Assembly (NCBI GenBank): GCA_001730095.1
Contig: MDLF01000096.1
Location: 199,682-263,681, forward strand
Direction of reading: 5' to 3'
Source: Rhodobacteraceae bacterium (ex Bugula neritina AB1)
Lineage (GTDB): Bacteria; Pseudomonadota; Alphaproteobacteria; Rhodobacterales; Rhodobacteraceae
DNA length: 64,000 nucleotides
Within the stretch, counting starts at the first letter, position 1. Each line of letters starts with the position of its first letter. The translations under genes and the position numbers were made by a program. Under the pieces are notes generated by a model that searched no databases, had not been told where the DNA came from, and saw only the letters and a list, made by a program, of their open reading frames with translations. This document shows positions 42,888-53,252 of the stretch, piece by piece.

Positions 42888-44825
42888 ATGAGCATTTCAG
42901 GCAATCAGATGGAGCTGCGGGAAGAGGATATCCGCAAGCATTACGCGGCTGCGGCGGCGATGCTGGAGGGGTTTGACCACACTCCGCGCATTGCCAAGCC
43001 TGCGGTCGAGGGCAAGGCGCCGAAGCGGTCCTCTGGCATTGGTTCGCGGCGGCGCTTTCGTTCGACCACGCCGGGGCTGGTGACGCGGTCCACTGCGCGC
43101 CCCGATGGTGTGCATCTGATTGCCCGCATTGAGGCTGCGGATGAGGATGATCCGCTGACCTCGCCCCTGCAGGCGACATTGCAGCATGTGTTGCGCCGGT
43201 CACTGGCGATTTCCTTGGCAATGGGAGAGGCCTATGCGGATGTATCGGGCCTTGCTGATCTGAAGCGGGCAAATCTGTCAGGATCGCTGGACGCGGCGCG
43301 CAAAGGGGAGTTCACCGAACTGCTGGCTGCCGAGGCGCTGATTGCGGCGCATGTGTTTGCCAATGCCACCGCCTATCTGCTGGCGCCGCACGGGTCCGAG
43401 GCACAGGCCGAGGTGGGCGAGGCGGAGGAGATGCTGACGGACAATGCGCCGCTGGCCCTGCATGGCGTACTGTGGGAGCTGGACCAGAAGCTGGCGCTGC
43501 ACGGCACCGATGATGTGCATCTGATTGCGGCAACGGCGGGTTATGTTGAACAGCTGATGGAGAAGGCGGCCCTGCGTGCGCAAAACGCCCCGCGGCTGGA
43601 GGCATTCTGTGCCGCCGCCTGGCGGGTGGAGGCCGATGACCTGACCCTCAGCGGCTTTGAGCCTGCGGCCAAGGCGAAATCCACCACTCTGACGATGGCG
43701 TTCAAGAAACCACATGAGGTGGTGGGCAACCATATCGCCAAATACCAGGCCTTGCGTTTGGCCAAAATGCTGATGGCCTATGATTTTGACCGCCGCCTGA
43801 ACCCTTTTGCGGAAATGGGCGGCTTCATCTTCACTTTCATGGGGGACGGCAAGCCGGGGACCGGCAAGACGACGCTGATCCAGATGATGGCTGGCCTCAT
43901 CCATGACTACTGCCAGAACGCAGGCTACGCCTTCCGCTATCAGAATTTCGGTATCGACAATATCGACAGCTATCAGGGCAAATCTGGCCAGAACGCCAAA
44001 TCGTTCATCCAGAATGTGGTTGATCCGGGCGTGATCGGATTTGGCACCATCGACGACATCGACCAGATCGCGGGCAAACGCGGCGACCGGCAGTCCAGCG
44101 CGGGCCAGCAGGAAGTAACCGCGGTGTTCATGGAGGCCTTTGCCGGCGCCAATACCGTGGTGCGCGGCAACTGCACCTTTGGCATGTTCTCCAACTACCC
44201 GGAGAATGTGGACGACGCCCTGCGCCAGCGGGCCGGCGCACGGTTTCTGGTGGACGGGCCGCAGACGCGGGAGGATTACATCGACATCCTGACGCTCTTG
44301 ATGGGCAAGAACCATGCGATCCCGCTGGGCGAGCATGATCTGTACGGTGCGCAGGAGATCAAGAAGGCGGTCGCGCGCTCCTTTGAGGCGCATAACCGCC
44401 CACAGGAGCCGGGACTGGCAGAGGTGTTTGGCCGGGTGGAGGCCCAGATTGGCGCGCTGGATGATCTGGCCAAGCTGGGCACCTATCTGAAGGCCATTCA
44501 GCAAGCGGATGAGCGCTTCACCGGGCGCGCTATCAAGAACATCACCGATGCGGTCAAGGTCCGGGCGATGGATTTTGAACTGCCTGATGAATGGATGGAG
44601 AACCCGGAGCTGTTCCTGTTCAAGGATTACGAGACCAAATCCGCGATGATTGCAGAGCTGCGGGTGCCGATCACGGTCGACATGGTGGTGCAGGAGATCA
44701 ACCGCTACGCCGACTCTGAGTTCCGCTATGCCGACAAGTCGGATGAGGTGGCGATTGAAAACATGGTGCGTGATTTCGGGCGGCAGGAAGAGGCCAAGCG
44801 GCGGTATCTGGAGGGGCAGGGGTGA
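42888..44825 (+). CDS. AAA+ ATPase of unknown function
   Basis: A 645-residue protein. The N-terminal 300 residues are helical (EEDIRKHYAAAAAMLEGFD; a basic linker KAPKRSSGIGSRRRFRSTTPG at about 43-62; then long helices). The ATPase core has Walker A GDGKPGTGKTTL at about 319-330 and Walker B-like GFGTIDDIDQIAG at about 384-396. TFGMFSNYPENVDDALRQRAGARFLVDGPQTREDY follows, where Asn is a sensor-1 candidate and the Arg residues are arginine-finger/sensor candidates. The C-terminal 180 residues contain a further helical bundle. Preceded by GAGAGGGTGAG. It is the only obvious motor in the 40-48 kb cluster and would remodel a partner from it. Confidence 0.78.
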   Translation: MSISGNQMELREEDIRKHYAAAAAMLEGFDHTPRIAKPAVEGKAPKRSSGIGSRRRFRSTTPGLVTRSTARPDGVHLIARIEAADEDDPLTSPLQATLQHVLRRSLAISLAMGEAYADVSGLADLKRANLSGSLDAARKGEFTELLAAEALIAAHVFANATAYLLAPHGSEAQAEVGEAEEMLTDNAPLALHGVLWELDQKLALHGTDDVHLIAATAGYVEQLMEKAALRAQNAPRLEAFCAAAWRVEADDLTLSGFEPAAKAKSTTLTMAFKKPHEVVGNHIAKYQALRLAKMLMAYDFDRRLNPFAEMGGFIFTFMGDGKPGTGKTTLIQMMAGLIHDYCQNAGYAFRYQNFGIDNIDSYQGKSGQNAKSFIQNVVDPGVIGFGTIDDIDQIAGKRGDRQSSAGQQEVTAVFMEAFAGANTVVRGNCTFGMFSNYPENVDDALRQRAGARFLVDGPQTREDYIDILTLLMGKNHAIPLGEHDLYGAQEIKKAVARSFEAHNRPQEPGLAEVFGRVEAQIGALDDLAKLGTYLKAIQQADERFTGRAIKNITDAVKVRAMDFELPDEWMENPELFLFKDYETKSAMIAELRVPITVDMVVQEINRYADSEFRYADKSDEVAIENMVRDFGRQEEAKRRYLEGQG

Positions 44826-45769
44826 TGAATTGGTATGGAATGCACTTTTCTGCTGAGTTGACAGCGCAACTTGCCTTTTATGCATTCCTGGCACTTCTAG
44901 TGTATTCGTTCTTTGTTCCGATAAAATTGGATGGACTAGCGCAAGCCTTGCGCCAGAGGTTCTGTGATCTGGACAGCCATGTCAAAGCGGGTGTCTGGGG
45001 AACTGGAGCTATAATTTTATTCGTGTTCTTCGTGTCGGGATTTGAGCACTGTATCGATCAAAATGGCTGTACTAACAAAATAGCTAGGTTGCTTGAAGCG
45101 TCCCCGAATGAAGTCGGAGACGCACTGGCGGGTTTTGCTGGCGCGTTAGCGTTCTTGTGGATAATCGTTACTGTTCTTCTTCAGGGAAAAGAGCTTGCCG
45201 CTCAACGAGAAGAGTTGAAGTTAACCCGAAAAGAATCTGAAAAAATGGCTGCGGCCTTGGAGGCTCAGGCAGAAGTTTTCCGAGATGAGCAGAAGTATAG
45301 GAAGGAAGATCGTCTTAAGCAGTTCCTGGACGAACAGCTACAGCTTCTTGTGGAGAAGATGTTTTTCTATCGTGCTTCGGTTCGTATAAAGTTGCGATTG
45401 GTTGGTGCGGACCTGCTCACAAAAGAAGGTTATGTCGAAGAACCGCACGATGATGAATACATTGTGAGACTATTCGGACGTTCTAAGCTTGAAGGAACCA
45501 CTGACGAAGCGCTCTTAGAATTCAGCAAGAACATCCAAGCCATAAGAGACTTAATTGACGATCTGCCAGAAAACTGGGAGGTAATTTGGGTGTCCCAGTA
45601 CATTCACAGAGTTGACGAAGTTATCGCCGATTTTGAGAAAGTCGAGAAAAGGATCAGCGAACTCAGTGAGAGCCAGATTAGCAGGTTGAATCGCGTAAGG
45701 TTTATGCGAACGTTACAGACGTTGAGAAAGTTTCGCGCAGCTCCGTTTTTTCCGGAGGCCGCCCAATGA
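44825..45769 (+). CDS. AT-rich membrane/coiled-coil protein, likely recent insertion
   Basis: A 314-residue protein. Three hydrophobic helices lie at about 11-33, 56-74 and 102-121 (VGDALAGFAGALAFLWIIVTVLLQGKEL), followed by a long Glu/Lys/Gln coiled coil (about 122-170) and a charged helical C-terminal domain. The ATG at 44825 overlaps the AAA+ gene stop as TGATG (a GTG at 44822 is also possible). The stop overlaps the next ATG. Base composition and codon use (ATA, TTA, AGA, AAT) are clearly AT-richer than both neighbours, which points to horizontal acquisition. The membrane-plus-coiled-coil layout is common among accessory and defence-associated proteins; function is unknown. Confidence 0.65.
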   Translation: MNWYGMHFSAELTAQLAFYAFLALLVYSFFVPIKLDGLAQALRQRFCDLDSHVKAGVWGTGAIILFVFFVSGFEHCIDQNGCTNKIARLLEASPNEVGDALAGFAGALAFLWIIVTVLLQGKELAAQREELKLTRKESEKMAAALEAQAEVFRDEQKYRKEDRLKQFLDEQLQLLVEKMFFYRASVRIKLRLVGADLLTKEGYVEEPHDDEYIVRLFGRSKLEGTTDEALLEFSKNIQAIRDLIDDLPENWEVIWVSQYIHRVDEVIADFEKVEKRISELSESQISRLNRVRFMRTLQTLRKFRAAPFFPEAAQ

Positions 45770-47127
45770 AACGCCTCATCCAGCATGGCTTGATGTTCGG
45801 CAATCTCTTCCATGTGGCTTCGCCCGCGCTGGTGGAGCGGTATAACCGCGCGCTGAAGCATTTGACTGGCAAGACCACCGGCCTTACGGATTTTCACGTC
45901 GATATCTCGGGCTTTTCGCCCGAAATCGGGGATGAGCTGGGGGATGATCACTATCTGAACCATGCAGGCGTGAACCGGCAGTTCATTCTGCTGTCGACCG
46001 AGCAGAAGCGCTGCCCGCTGCTTCACGTGAAATTCTCCACCAGCCGGGACATTCTGCGCCGGTTTATCGAGGTCAATGAACGCCAGCTCTTTGCGCTGAC
46101 CGCGACCGATGCCGTGGCGGGGGAGCTGGTGAATTCGGTGTTTGAGGTCTCCACCCCCGCCAAATTATTCGATATTCAACAGGTGCGGATCGAGGCAGAC
46201 ACCACCAAGGGCACCCTGCGCCATGCGGACCGTCTGGCGGAACTGGTGGAGCAGTTCAAGACAGGGGAGGATGCCTGGTTTGACGATGCGCTGATTGGGG
46301 AAATGATCCAGACGGCGGAGAAGACCGGCGATGTGACCCGCAATCCGGTGCATCTGCAGCATGAGGTCTTTGAGCAGGCGAACTTCTGGACCGCGCATTT
46401 CGGCGGCATGTATGTGTTTCAGGGTCTTGAGCATCCGGCGGTGATTGCCAGCGGCGAAAAGCCCGAGGGCGTGCCGCTCGATCGCGTGTTCAACCTGGGG
46501 CAGCGCAATGCGATTGCCAAGTTTCTGGATCTCAATGGGCTGGCAGAGCCGGTGATCCGCGCACGCGGCGTCGATGGCGCGGCGATCCTGCGGCAGAAGA
46601 TGGGGTTCCTTGCCGTGTCGGTGCTGACAGAAAAGGGGCGGGACCTGTCGGGCCTGTCGCGCGGTGATCTGCGGCGGCTGGCGGCGCGTCATGCGGAGGA
46701 ACTGCCGGAGGAGTTCGAGGGGCTGGCAGCACTGGTGCGCTGGGCAGAGGGTGGCGGCAAATGGCCGAAGATCACCTCTGACCATCCGGCCTATTTTTAT
46801 TCCCTGCGGGCGTCGGACACGCCCTGCCGCGATCTGGTCAATATGCTGCTGACAGAGCTGTGCCCGCATGACTTCCGCCAGATGTTCATTTGCCACAAGG
46901 AAGAGTTTTACCGCCGGTACCGCGGCTGGCCGGAAACCAAGAAGGCCTATGCAGCGGAGTTTCTGGCGCGGGAGTATGCGGTGGACAAGGCCGGTGCACG
47001 CGAAGCGCTGTTCGGGCATGAGCCGGATATGGAGGGACGCTCGCCCAGGCTGCCACAGGTGCGGCGCAAGGGCATGGTGGAGCGCGTTGGCCCCTGGGGC
47101 GCCTTGAACCGGACACGGGGGCGCTAG
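45766..47127 (+). CDS. Conserved protein of unknown function (possibly DUF6638)
   Basis: A 453-residue soluble protein beginning MKRLIQHGLMFGNLFHVASPALVERYNRALKHLTGK. It contains DFHVDISGFSPEIGDELGDDHYLN, RQFILLSTEQKRCPLLHVKFSTSRDILRRFIEVNERQLFALTATDAV and a helical C-terminal half with RQMFICHKEEFYRRYRGWPETKKAYAAEFLAREY. From memory this looks like the family named DUF6638, but I could not check. No membrane segment or known catalytic motif. It overlaps the upstream AT-rich gene by four bases and abuts the next small membrane-protein gene. Confidence 0.65.
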   Translation: MKRLIQHGLMFGNLFHVASPALVERYNRALKHLTGKTTGLTDFHVDISGFSPEIGDELGDDHYLNHAGVNRQFILLSTEQKRCPLLHVKFSTSRDILRRFIEVNERQLFALTATDAVAGELVNSVFEVSTPAKLFDIQQVRIEADTTKGTLRHADRLAELVEQFKTGEDAWFDDALIGEMIQTAEKTGDVTRNPVHLQHEVFEQANFWTAHFGGMYVFQGLEHPAVIASGEKPEGVPLDRVFNLGQRNAIAKFLDLNGLAEPVIRARGVDGAAILRQKMGFLAVSVLTEKGRDLSGLSRGDLRRLAARHAEELPEEFEGLAALVRWAEGGGKWPKITSDHPAYFYSLRASDTPCRDLVNMLLTELCPHDFRQMFICHKEEFYRRYRGWPETKKAYAAEFLAREYAVDKAGAREALFGHEPDMEGRSPRLPQVRRKGMVERVGPWGALNRTRGR

Positions 47128-47394
47128 ATGTTCGGTTTCCTGCGCCTCGCCCTGATCCTTTTGGTGGTGCTGACCGTGATCTACGGCGCGGTCTCGCTTT
47201 ACTCGCGCGAGATGCGGCGGCTAAAGCTCAAGCGGCACTGGAAAGAGAGGGGGTTGACCGGCGACCGCGCGGCCTTCATCCAGCGGGGGCTGAAACAATA
47301 CGACACCTCGTTCCGGCGCAAGCTGATCCTCTTGGTCTATATCATCCCGCTGGGGGCGCTGGCGCTCCTGATCTACGTCATTAACTTCATGTGA
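47128..47394 (+). CDS. Small membrane protein with two helices
   Basis: An 88-residue protein whose ATG follows the previous stop directly. Two hydrophobic helices (about 4-23, LRLALILLVVLTVIYGAVSLY; and about 67-86, ILLVYIIPLGALALLIYVI) flank a very basic cytoplasmic-type loop (REMRRLKLKRHWKERG, KQYDTSFRRKL). Unrecognised. It and the 41316-41516 protein could be the membrane parts of the same system. Confidence 0.65.
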   Translation: MFGFLRLALILLVVLTVIYGAVSLYSREMRRLKLKRHWKERGLTGDRAAFIQRGLKQYDTSFRRKLILLVYIIPLGALALLIYVINFM

Positions 47395-47404
47395 GGTCTA
47401 TCCC

Positions 47405-48049
47405 ATGCGTTTCATCAAATGGGCTTTCCTGATTTCTTTCTGGGTGCTGCTTGGCGCCTTCCTGCACTACACGCTGCCGCAATATGACGTGGTGCGCATC
47501 GTCAACACCTATGAAGAACGGCAGGAGCTGAACGACTGGACACGCATTTTCTGGTCCAAGCCGGACGACCAGTCGGCCACGCTGCTGAACCGCGATGTGC
47601 AGTTCATTCAAGGTGTGCGGCCGAATGGCGACCCGATCGTCTACCGCAACGAGGATACCGGCTGGAACTGGCCGCCCTATTTCAAATTCGACACGGCGAA
47701 CCTTTATACGGATGCCAATGACGCGGTCTCGACCAAGGACGCGCCAGAGTGGGTGTCCGTCATGCACTACGGCTGGCGCAACCAGTTCCTGTCGATTTTC
47801 CCCAACGCGGTGACAATCAAGCCTGTGGCGGGGCCGGACGACAAGCCGACCAATTGGTTCACGATCATCTTCCTGGTGCTGCTGGCGGCGCTATTGTGGG
47901 CGATCTATGTGCGCTGGCGCCGGTTCCGTCAGGCCCGGATCGATCCGATGATCGAAAGCGCCGAGGACAGTCTTTATGCGGCGGGCGATGCGATTGCCGA
48001 ACGCAAGGGCCGGTTCCGCCGCTGGCTGGATACCTGGAAATCGAAATGA
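47405..48049 (+). CDS. DUF1523-family membrane protein
   Basis: A 214-residue protein with an N-terminal helix (about 4-23), a periplasmic domain (PQYDVVRIVNTYEERQELNDWTRIFWSKPDD, FIQGVRPNGDPIVYRNEDTGWNWPPYFKFDTANLYTDA, APEWVSVMHYGWRNQFLSIFPNAVTIKPV) and a second helix (about 152-170), ending in an Arg-rich cytoplasmic tail. I associate this pattern with DUF1523, known from Rhodobacterales. The role is unknown. Last gene of the cluster; a strong terminator lies five bases after the stop. Confidence 0.8.
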   Translation: MRFIKWAFLISFWVLLGAFLHYTLPQYDVVRIVNTYEERQELNDWTRIFWSKPDDQSATLLNRDVQFIQGVRPNGDPIVYRNEDTGWNWPPYFKFDTANLYTDANDAVSTKDAPEWVSVMHYGWRNQFLSIFPNAVTIKPVAGPDDKPTNWFTIIFLVLLAALLWAIYVRWRRFRQARIDPMIESAEDSLYAAGDAIAERKGRFRRWLDTWKSK

Positions 48050-48054
48050 GCAAG

Positions 48055-48079
48055 GGCCGCCGCTGAGGCGGCCTTTTTC
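48055..48079 (+). terminator. Rho-independent terminator closing the 40-48 kb cluster
   Basis: GGCCGCC (48055-48061) pairs with GGCGGCC (48067-48073) around GCTGA, followed by TTTTTC. Confidence 0.9.
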
Positions 48080-48298
48080 TTGGCTGCGCAGTTAAACTCT
48101 CGAATCGATTCGGATGCGTTTTCTGCGTAATCGCATGAAAGATAAGGGCTTGCCGCAAACAGACCGGCGAGTGCCGGTTTGAGATTCCGGACATTTCCGA
48201 CCCGCTCGGCATAGCAAACATGCATGTCTTTTTCCGGTTTTTGCGGGTCGGATTTGTCTCCGCTTGCGGCGCGCGAATAAGGCACTTTCCGTATCAGC

Positions 48299-49824
<1,526 letters not shown>

Positions 49825-49828
49825 GCGC

Positions 49829-50914
49829 ATGGGACTGCAGGCCAATTTCGAAACTCTGGACGAAACCCTGGCGTGGAAGGACGACGAGATGCTGGAATGC
49901 GTCTCGGTTGTGCCGGAGGCGCCGAACACTGCCACCTTCAGCTTCCGCGCGCCCTCAGGCGCGTGGTTCAAATACCAGCCGGGCCAGTTCCTGACGCTGG
50001 AACTGCCGGTGCCGCAGGAGACTGTCTGGCGGACCTACACCATCAGCTCGTCGCCCTCGCGACCCTTGTCGATCTCGGTGACAGTGAAGGCGCAAGCCGA
50101 CAGCATCGGCACCCGCTGGATGCTGGATCACCTGAAACCGGGCATGTTCCTCAGAGCCTCCGGCCCGGCAGGTGTCTTCACTCTGCCCAAGCGTCCGAAC
50201 GGCAAGTTCCTGTTCATCTCGGCAGGCTCCGGCATCACGCCCAGCCTGTCGATGACCCAGTATCTGTTCGACCGCGGCCAGTCGCCCGACATCTGCTTTA
50301 TCAACTGCGCCAAGCGCCCCAGCGAGATCATCGCCCGTCAGCAGCTGGAAAGCATGGCGTCGCGGGTGCCGGGGCTAAAGCTGAACTTCGTGGTGGAGGA
50401 GGATGACCCCTATCAGGTCTGGACCGGCTACCGCGGGCAGCTGAACCAGATCATGCTGGGCCTGATCGCCGGCGACTACCTGGAGCGCGAAGTCTATTGC
50501 TGCGGCCCAGAGCCGTTCATGCAGGCGGTGCGCGACATGTTGATCGGCCTCGGCTTTGACATGGAGAACTACAATCAGGAAAGCTTTGGCGCGCCGGTGG
50601 AGACGGCGGCAGATGCGCCGGAGTTGGACGATGTTGTCCCCGAAGAAAGCGCTTCGGCCGAAATCACCTTTGCGGCCTCCGGTGTCACCGCCACCTGTAC
50701 CGAGACCGACACTGTATTGGCGGTTGCCAAGGCCTCTGGGCTCAACATTCCGTCGGGCTGCACCTTCGGGATCTGCGGCACCTGCAAAGTCAAAAAGACC
50801 GCAGGCGATGTGCATATGGTCCACAACGGCGGCATCTCGGAAGAAGATGTGGAAGCCGGTTACATCCTGGCCTGCTGCTCCAACCCGATTGGCCGGGTAG
50901 AAGTGGAAATCTGA
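49829..50914 (+). CDS. gbcB: Ferredoxin-NAD(P)H reductase partner, GbcB-like
   Basis: A 361-residue electron-transfer protein in three parts. An FAD domain has WRTYTISSSPSRP (RxYS-type), an NAD domain has FISAGSGITPSLSM and YCCGPEPFM, and a C-terminal plant-type [2Fe-2S] domain has GCTFGICGTCKVKK with a final Cys in ILACCSNP. A linker of about 35 acidic residues separates the last two. It feeds electrons from NADH to the oxygenase encoded just upstream. A terminator follows. Confidence 0.85.
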   Translation: MGLQANFETLDETLAWKDDEMLECVSVVPEAPNTATFSFRAPSGAWFKYQPGQFLTLELPVPQETVWRTYTISSSPSRPLSISVTVKAQADSIGTRWMLDHLKPGMFLRASGPAGVFTLPKRPNGKFLFISAGSGITPSLSMTQYLFDRGQSPDICFINCAKRPSEIIARQQLESMASRVPGLKLNFVVEEDDPYQVWTGYRGQLNQIMLGLIAGDYLEREVYCCGPEPFMQAVRDMLIGLGFDMENYNQESFGAPVETAADAPELDDVVPEESASAEITFAASGVTATCTETDTVLAVAKASGLNIPSGCTFGICGTCKVKKTAGDVHMVHNGGISEEDVEAGYILACCSNPIGRVEVEI

Positions 50915-50919
50915 TCCTG

Positions 50920-50943
50920 GGGAGGGCTGTTGCAGGCCCTCCC
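50920..50943 (+). terminator. Rho-independent terminator after gbcB
   Basis: GGGAGGGC (50920-50927) pairs with GCCCTCCC (50936-50943), followed by TTCTTC. Confidence 0.7.
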
Positions 50944-51055
50944 TTCTTCGCTGGTCCAGCGACTGCGGCAACAAAGTGATTGACGCCGCGCCCGTCCCTT
51001 GGTCAACACGGGGCCGAGCCTTTAATCCCCCGTTGCGACACAGGACCACCACATC

Positions 51056-51505
51056 ATGACCGCCAGCAAACGCATCGCCCTTTCCAGTGACCACGCTGCC
51101 ATTGAGCTGCGCAAGGCCGTTGCCGCCCATATCAAAGCGCAGGGCTGGGAGGTTGAGGATATCGGCCCGCAGACCCCGGAAAGCACCCATTACCCCAAAC
51201 ACGGGGCCGCTGCGGCGCAGCTGGTCGCCTCTGGAAAATGTGCGCTGGGCATTGTTTTGTGCGGCACCGGACAGGGCATCATGATGGCAGCAAACAAGAT
51301 AAAGGGCATTCGCTGTGGTGTCTGTTCCGACACGCTTTCAGCCAAGATGATCCGCGCCCATAACGATGCCAACATGCTGTCCATCGGTGCTCGCGTGGTG
51401 GGCGAGGGACTGGCGCTGGAGATCGTCGATGCCTTCCTGGGCGCTGATTTTGAAGGTGGCCGGCATGGCACCCGCGTGGATATGATCAAGGCGCTGGAAG
51501 ACTAA
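51056..51505 (+). CDS. rpiB: Ribose 5-phosphate isomerase B
   Basis: A 149-residue RpiB/LacAB-family isomerase interconverting ribose 5-phosphate and ribulose 5-phosphate. Present are RIALSSDHAAIELRKAV (substrate Asp/His), IVLCGTGQGIMMAANKIKGIRCGVCSD with the active-site Cys, and HNDANMLSIGARVVGEGLA. Length matches the family. Monocistronic by spacing; convergent with the following glycosyltransferase gene. Confidence 0.95.
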   Translation: MTASKRIALSSDHAAIELRKAVAAHIKAQGWEVEDIGPQTPESTHYPKHGAAAAQLVASGKCALGIVLCGTGQGIMMAANKIKGIRCGVCSDTLSAKMIRAHNDANMLSIGARVVGEGLALEIVDAFLGADFEGGRHGTRVDMIKALED

Positions 51506-51533
51506 GAGACGGAATGGCGGGCGGGTCCGCCGT

Positions 51534-53111
51534 TCAATCGGCAAACAAATGACGGGTCCCGGCAATCTGCCGGGCCTTGTCCTGCGGCAGGCTGAGGAAC
51601 CCGCTGAGCTGCTCCGCATTTTCGTCTTCACTACCTGTCTCGCGCATTTTGTAGAGCGGGTTGAAGCCGGCGTCGCGGATGCGGTCGCCTTCATGCAGAA
51701 TGTCATTGCGGATCGTCGGCAGCAGCCGCTCCAGCGTCAGCTTTGGCGTGCGTTCGCCTGCCAGCCCGACCCTGTTTGCATGACCGATCAGGTATTCATC
51801 GCTGAAGTCGCATTCGATGTGCAGGAACCGGGTCGACGAGCGGTCTGAGTGGAAATCATTCATCAGGTCGATGGCGCCGGGATCCAGGCAGATGATCAGC
51901 TTGTCGGTTTCATAATATTCAAACAGCATCCGCATTAGGGCGCGGCGGTGGCGGGTGCGCTTCATCAGCGCCGCCTGAATGCCACCAAGGTCGGGCAGCG
52001 GAGTGTCCTCCTCATGAAACAGGTATTCAATCGCCGGGATATTGGTCACTTGGCGGATCTGTTCCAGCAGGCGTTTGGCGATGTGCCATTTCTTGCAGAC
52101 CACAATCAGCAATTCGCGCTCGCGGCCCAGGGTGCTTTCGGTTTCCCAGAAACGCGGCGCAAAGCGGCGCCCGTCGCGGCCCCGCTGGGCCAGGAACTTG
52201 TAAAGGCTACGGCCCTCGTTGGAGATCTGGAACTCCACGCCCTGAGCAGCATAGAGCCGTCCCAAGCGCGTTTTCAGCTCCTTGGCCTCTGGACTGATCT
52301 TGCGGGCAAACAGAAAATCCTGGCTGAGCAGCAGATCGTAGTGATCGTTGTAGAAATTCACCGGCATCCCGTAGTCGGAAAACATCAGGAAGGTGAGGGT
52401 ACGGGTTTCGATCTCTGCTTCCGGGATCAGGTGGCGCACCAAAGTCTGAAAGAAGGTTTCATCCGGAATCCAGGTGGTGCGGAAAAAGCGTATCACATCG
52501 CGGCGTTTGCGGAGGAACTCCAGAATCCACTCCACGGTGCGACGGCGCAGGCACCACCACTGGCTGCCGATCTGCATTTGGATACCGTCCGGGACGCCCC
52601 GCTGCAGCCCGAACTTCTTCTGAAGCGCGTGGCTCCAATAGAAAAATTTCTTATGCTTGCGCTCGTTAAAGACGTGCCGGTAAATCAGCCGGTCCTCCCG
52701 CATGCCGGTCTTGATCCAATTGCTTTCGAAGAAGTCGAAGCTTTCGATGAAGTCCTTGTCGTGCCCGTCCAGGAACCGATGGGCGTATTCCGCGGTCTTC
52801 ACTGCCATGCAGTCGCCTGACAGCATGTAGAAATGGGTGGCGCGCGGGAACTCCTCGATGGCGCTGCGCAAGGCATGCAGCGTGGCTTCGACCAGTGACC
52901 ACTCGCCCCAGCCGCATTTGATCCGCTTCCTGGCAAAAGTGACGTTGGGGTTGTCGTCCAGTTCTGCGCGGATCCGCCGGTAATCCTCTGGCGCCGCCCG
53001 CCCGTCGAAGTGAATCGCCATGCAGTCACCGGCTGCGGTCAGCCGCTCAGCCTGCTGGATGATCGCGTCAGGGTCTTTATGGCACAGCAGGATATATGCG
53101 ATTTTTGCCAT
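51534..53111 (-). CDS. Core-2/I-branching-type glycosyltransferase with C-terminal extension
   Basis: A 525-residue protein. The N-terminal half is a GT14 (Core-2/I-branching) domain: KIAYILLCHKDPDAI, MAIHFDGRAAPEDY, HFYMLSGDCMAVKTAEY, IGSQWWCLRRRTVEWIL and TTWIPDETFFQTLV. The C-terminal 230 residues (from about 295) form another domain, with KKWHIAKRLLEQI and LIICLDPGAIDLMNDF, that resembles an extension found in roseobacter homologues and partly looks P-loop-less kinase- or glycosyltransferase-like. No signal peptide. It is divergent from a sulfotransferase gene, so both may build a sulfated surface glycan. Confidence 0.75.
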   Translation of the reverse strand: MAKIAYILLCHKDPDAIIQQAERLTAAGDCMAIHFDGRAAPEDYRRIRAELDDNPNVTFARKRIKCGWGEWSLVEATLHALRSAIEEFPRATHFYMLSGDCMAVKTAEYAHRFLDGHDKDFIESFDFFESNWIKTGMREDRLIYRHVFNERKHKKFFYWSHALQKKFGLQRGVPDGIQMQIGSQWWCLRRRTVEWILEFLRKRRDVIRFFRTTWIPDETFFQTLVRHLIPEAEIETRTLTFLMFSDYGMPVNFYNDHYDLLLSQDFLFARKISPEAKELKTRLGRLYAAQGVEFQISNEGRSLYKFLAQRGRDGRRFAPRFWETESTLGRERELLIVVCKKWHIAKRLLEQIRQVTNIPAIEYLFHEEDTPLPDLGGIQAALMKRTRHRRALMRMLFEYYETDKLIICLDPGAIDLMNDFHSDRSSTRFLHIECDFSDEYLIGHANRVGLAGERTPKLTLERLLPTIRNDILHEGDRIRDAGFNPLYKMRETGSEDENAEQLSGFLSLPQDKARQIAGTRHLFAD

Positions 53112-53189
53112 GTGGGGGACGGTCTGCCTTATTTTGCCTGATTGTTTACCTTGATAGGCGCGCTGTGCATACGATTAAACCAGATAGTT

Positions 53190-53228
53190 CCTGTTTCAGT
53201 AAACTTATGCAATTACTGTTGAAACAGG
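53190..53228. promoter_or_regulatory. Inverted repeat between glycosyltransferase and sulfotransferase genes
   Basis: CCTGTTTCA (53190-53198) and TGAAACAGG (53220-53228) are perfect 9-base arms 21 bases apart, with smaller GTAA/TTAC arms inside. It lies in the 141-base divergent intergenic region and may be a shared operator. Confidence 0.45.
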
Positions 53229-53252
53229 CCAAGGCGGACAAGAGGGCAGAAT

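Noticed and set aside
43278-44894. Open frame of 538 codons opposite the AAA+ gene
   Set aside because: The sense strand has Walker A and B motifs and a ribosome site; the antisense product is Gln/His/Arg-rich and domainless.
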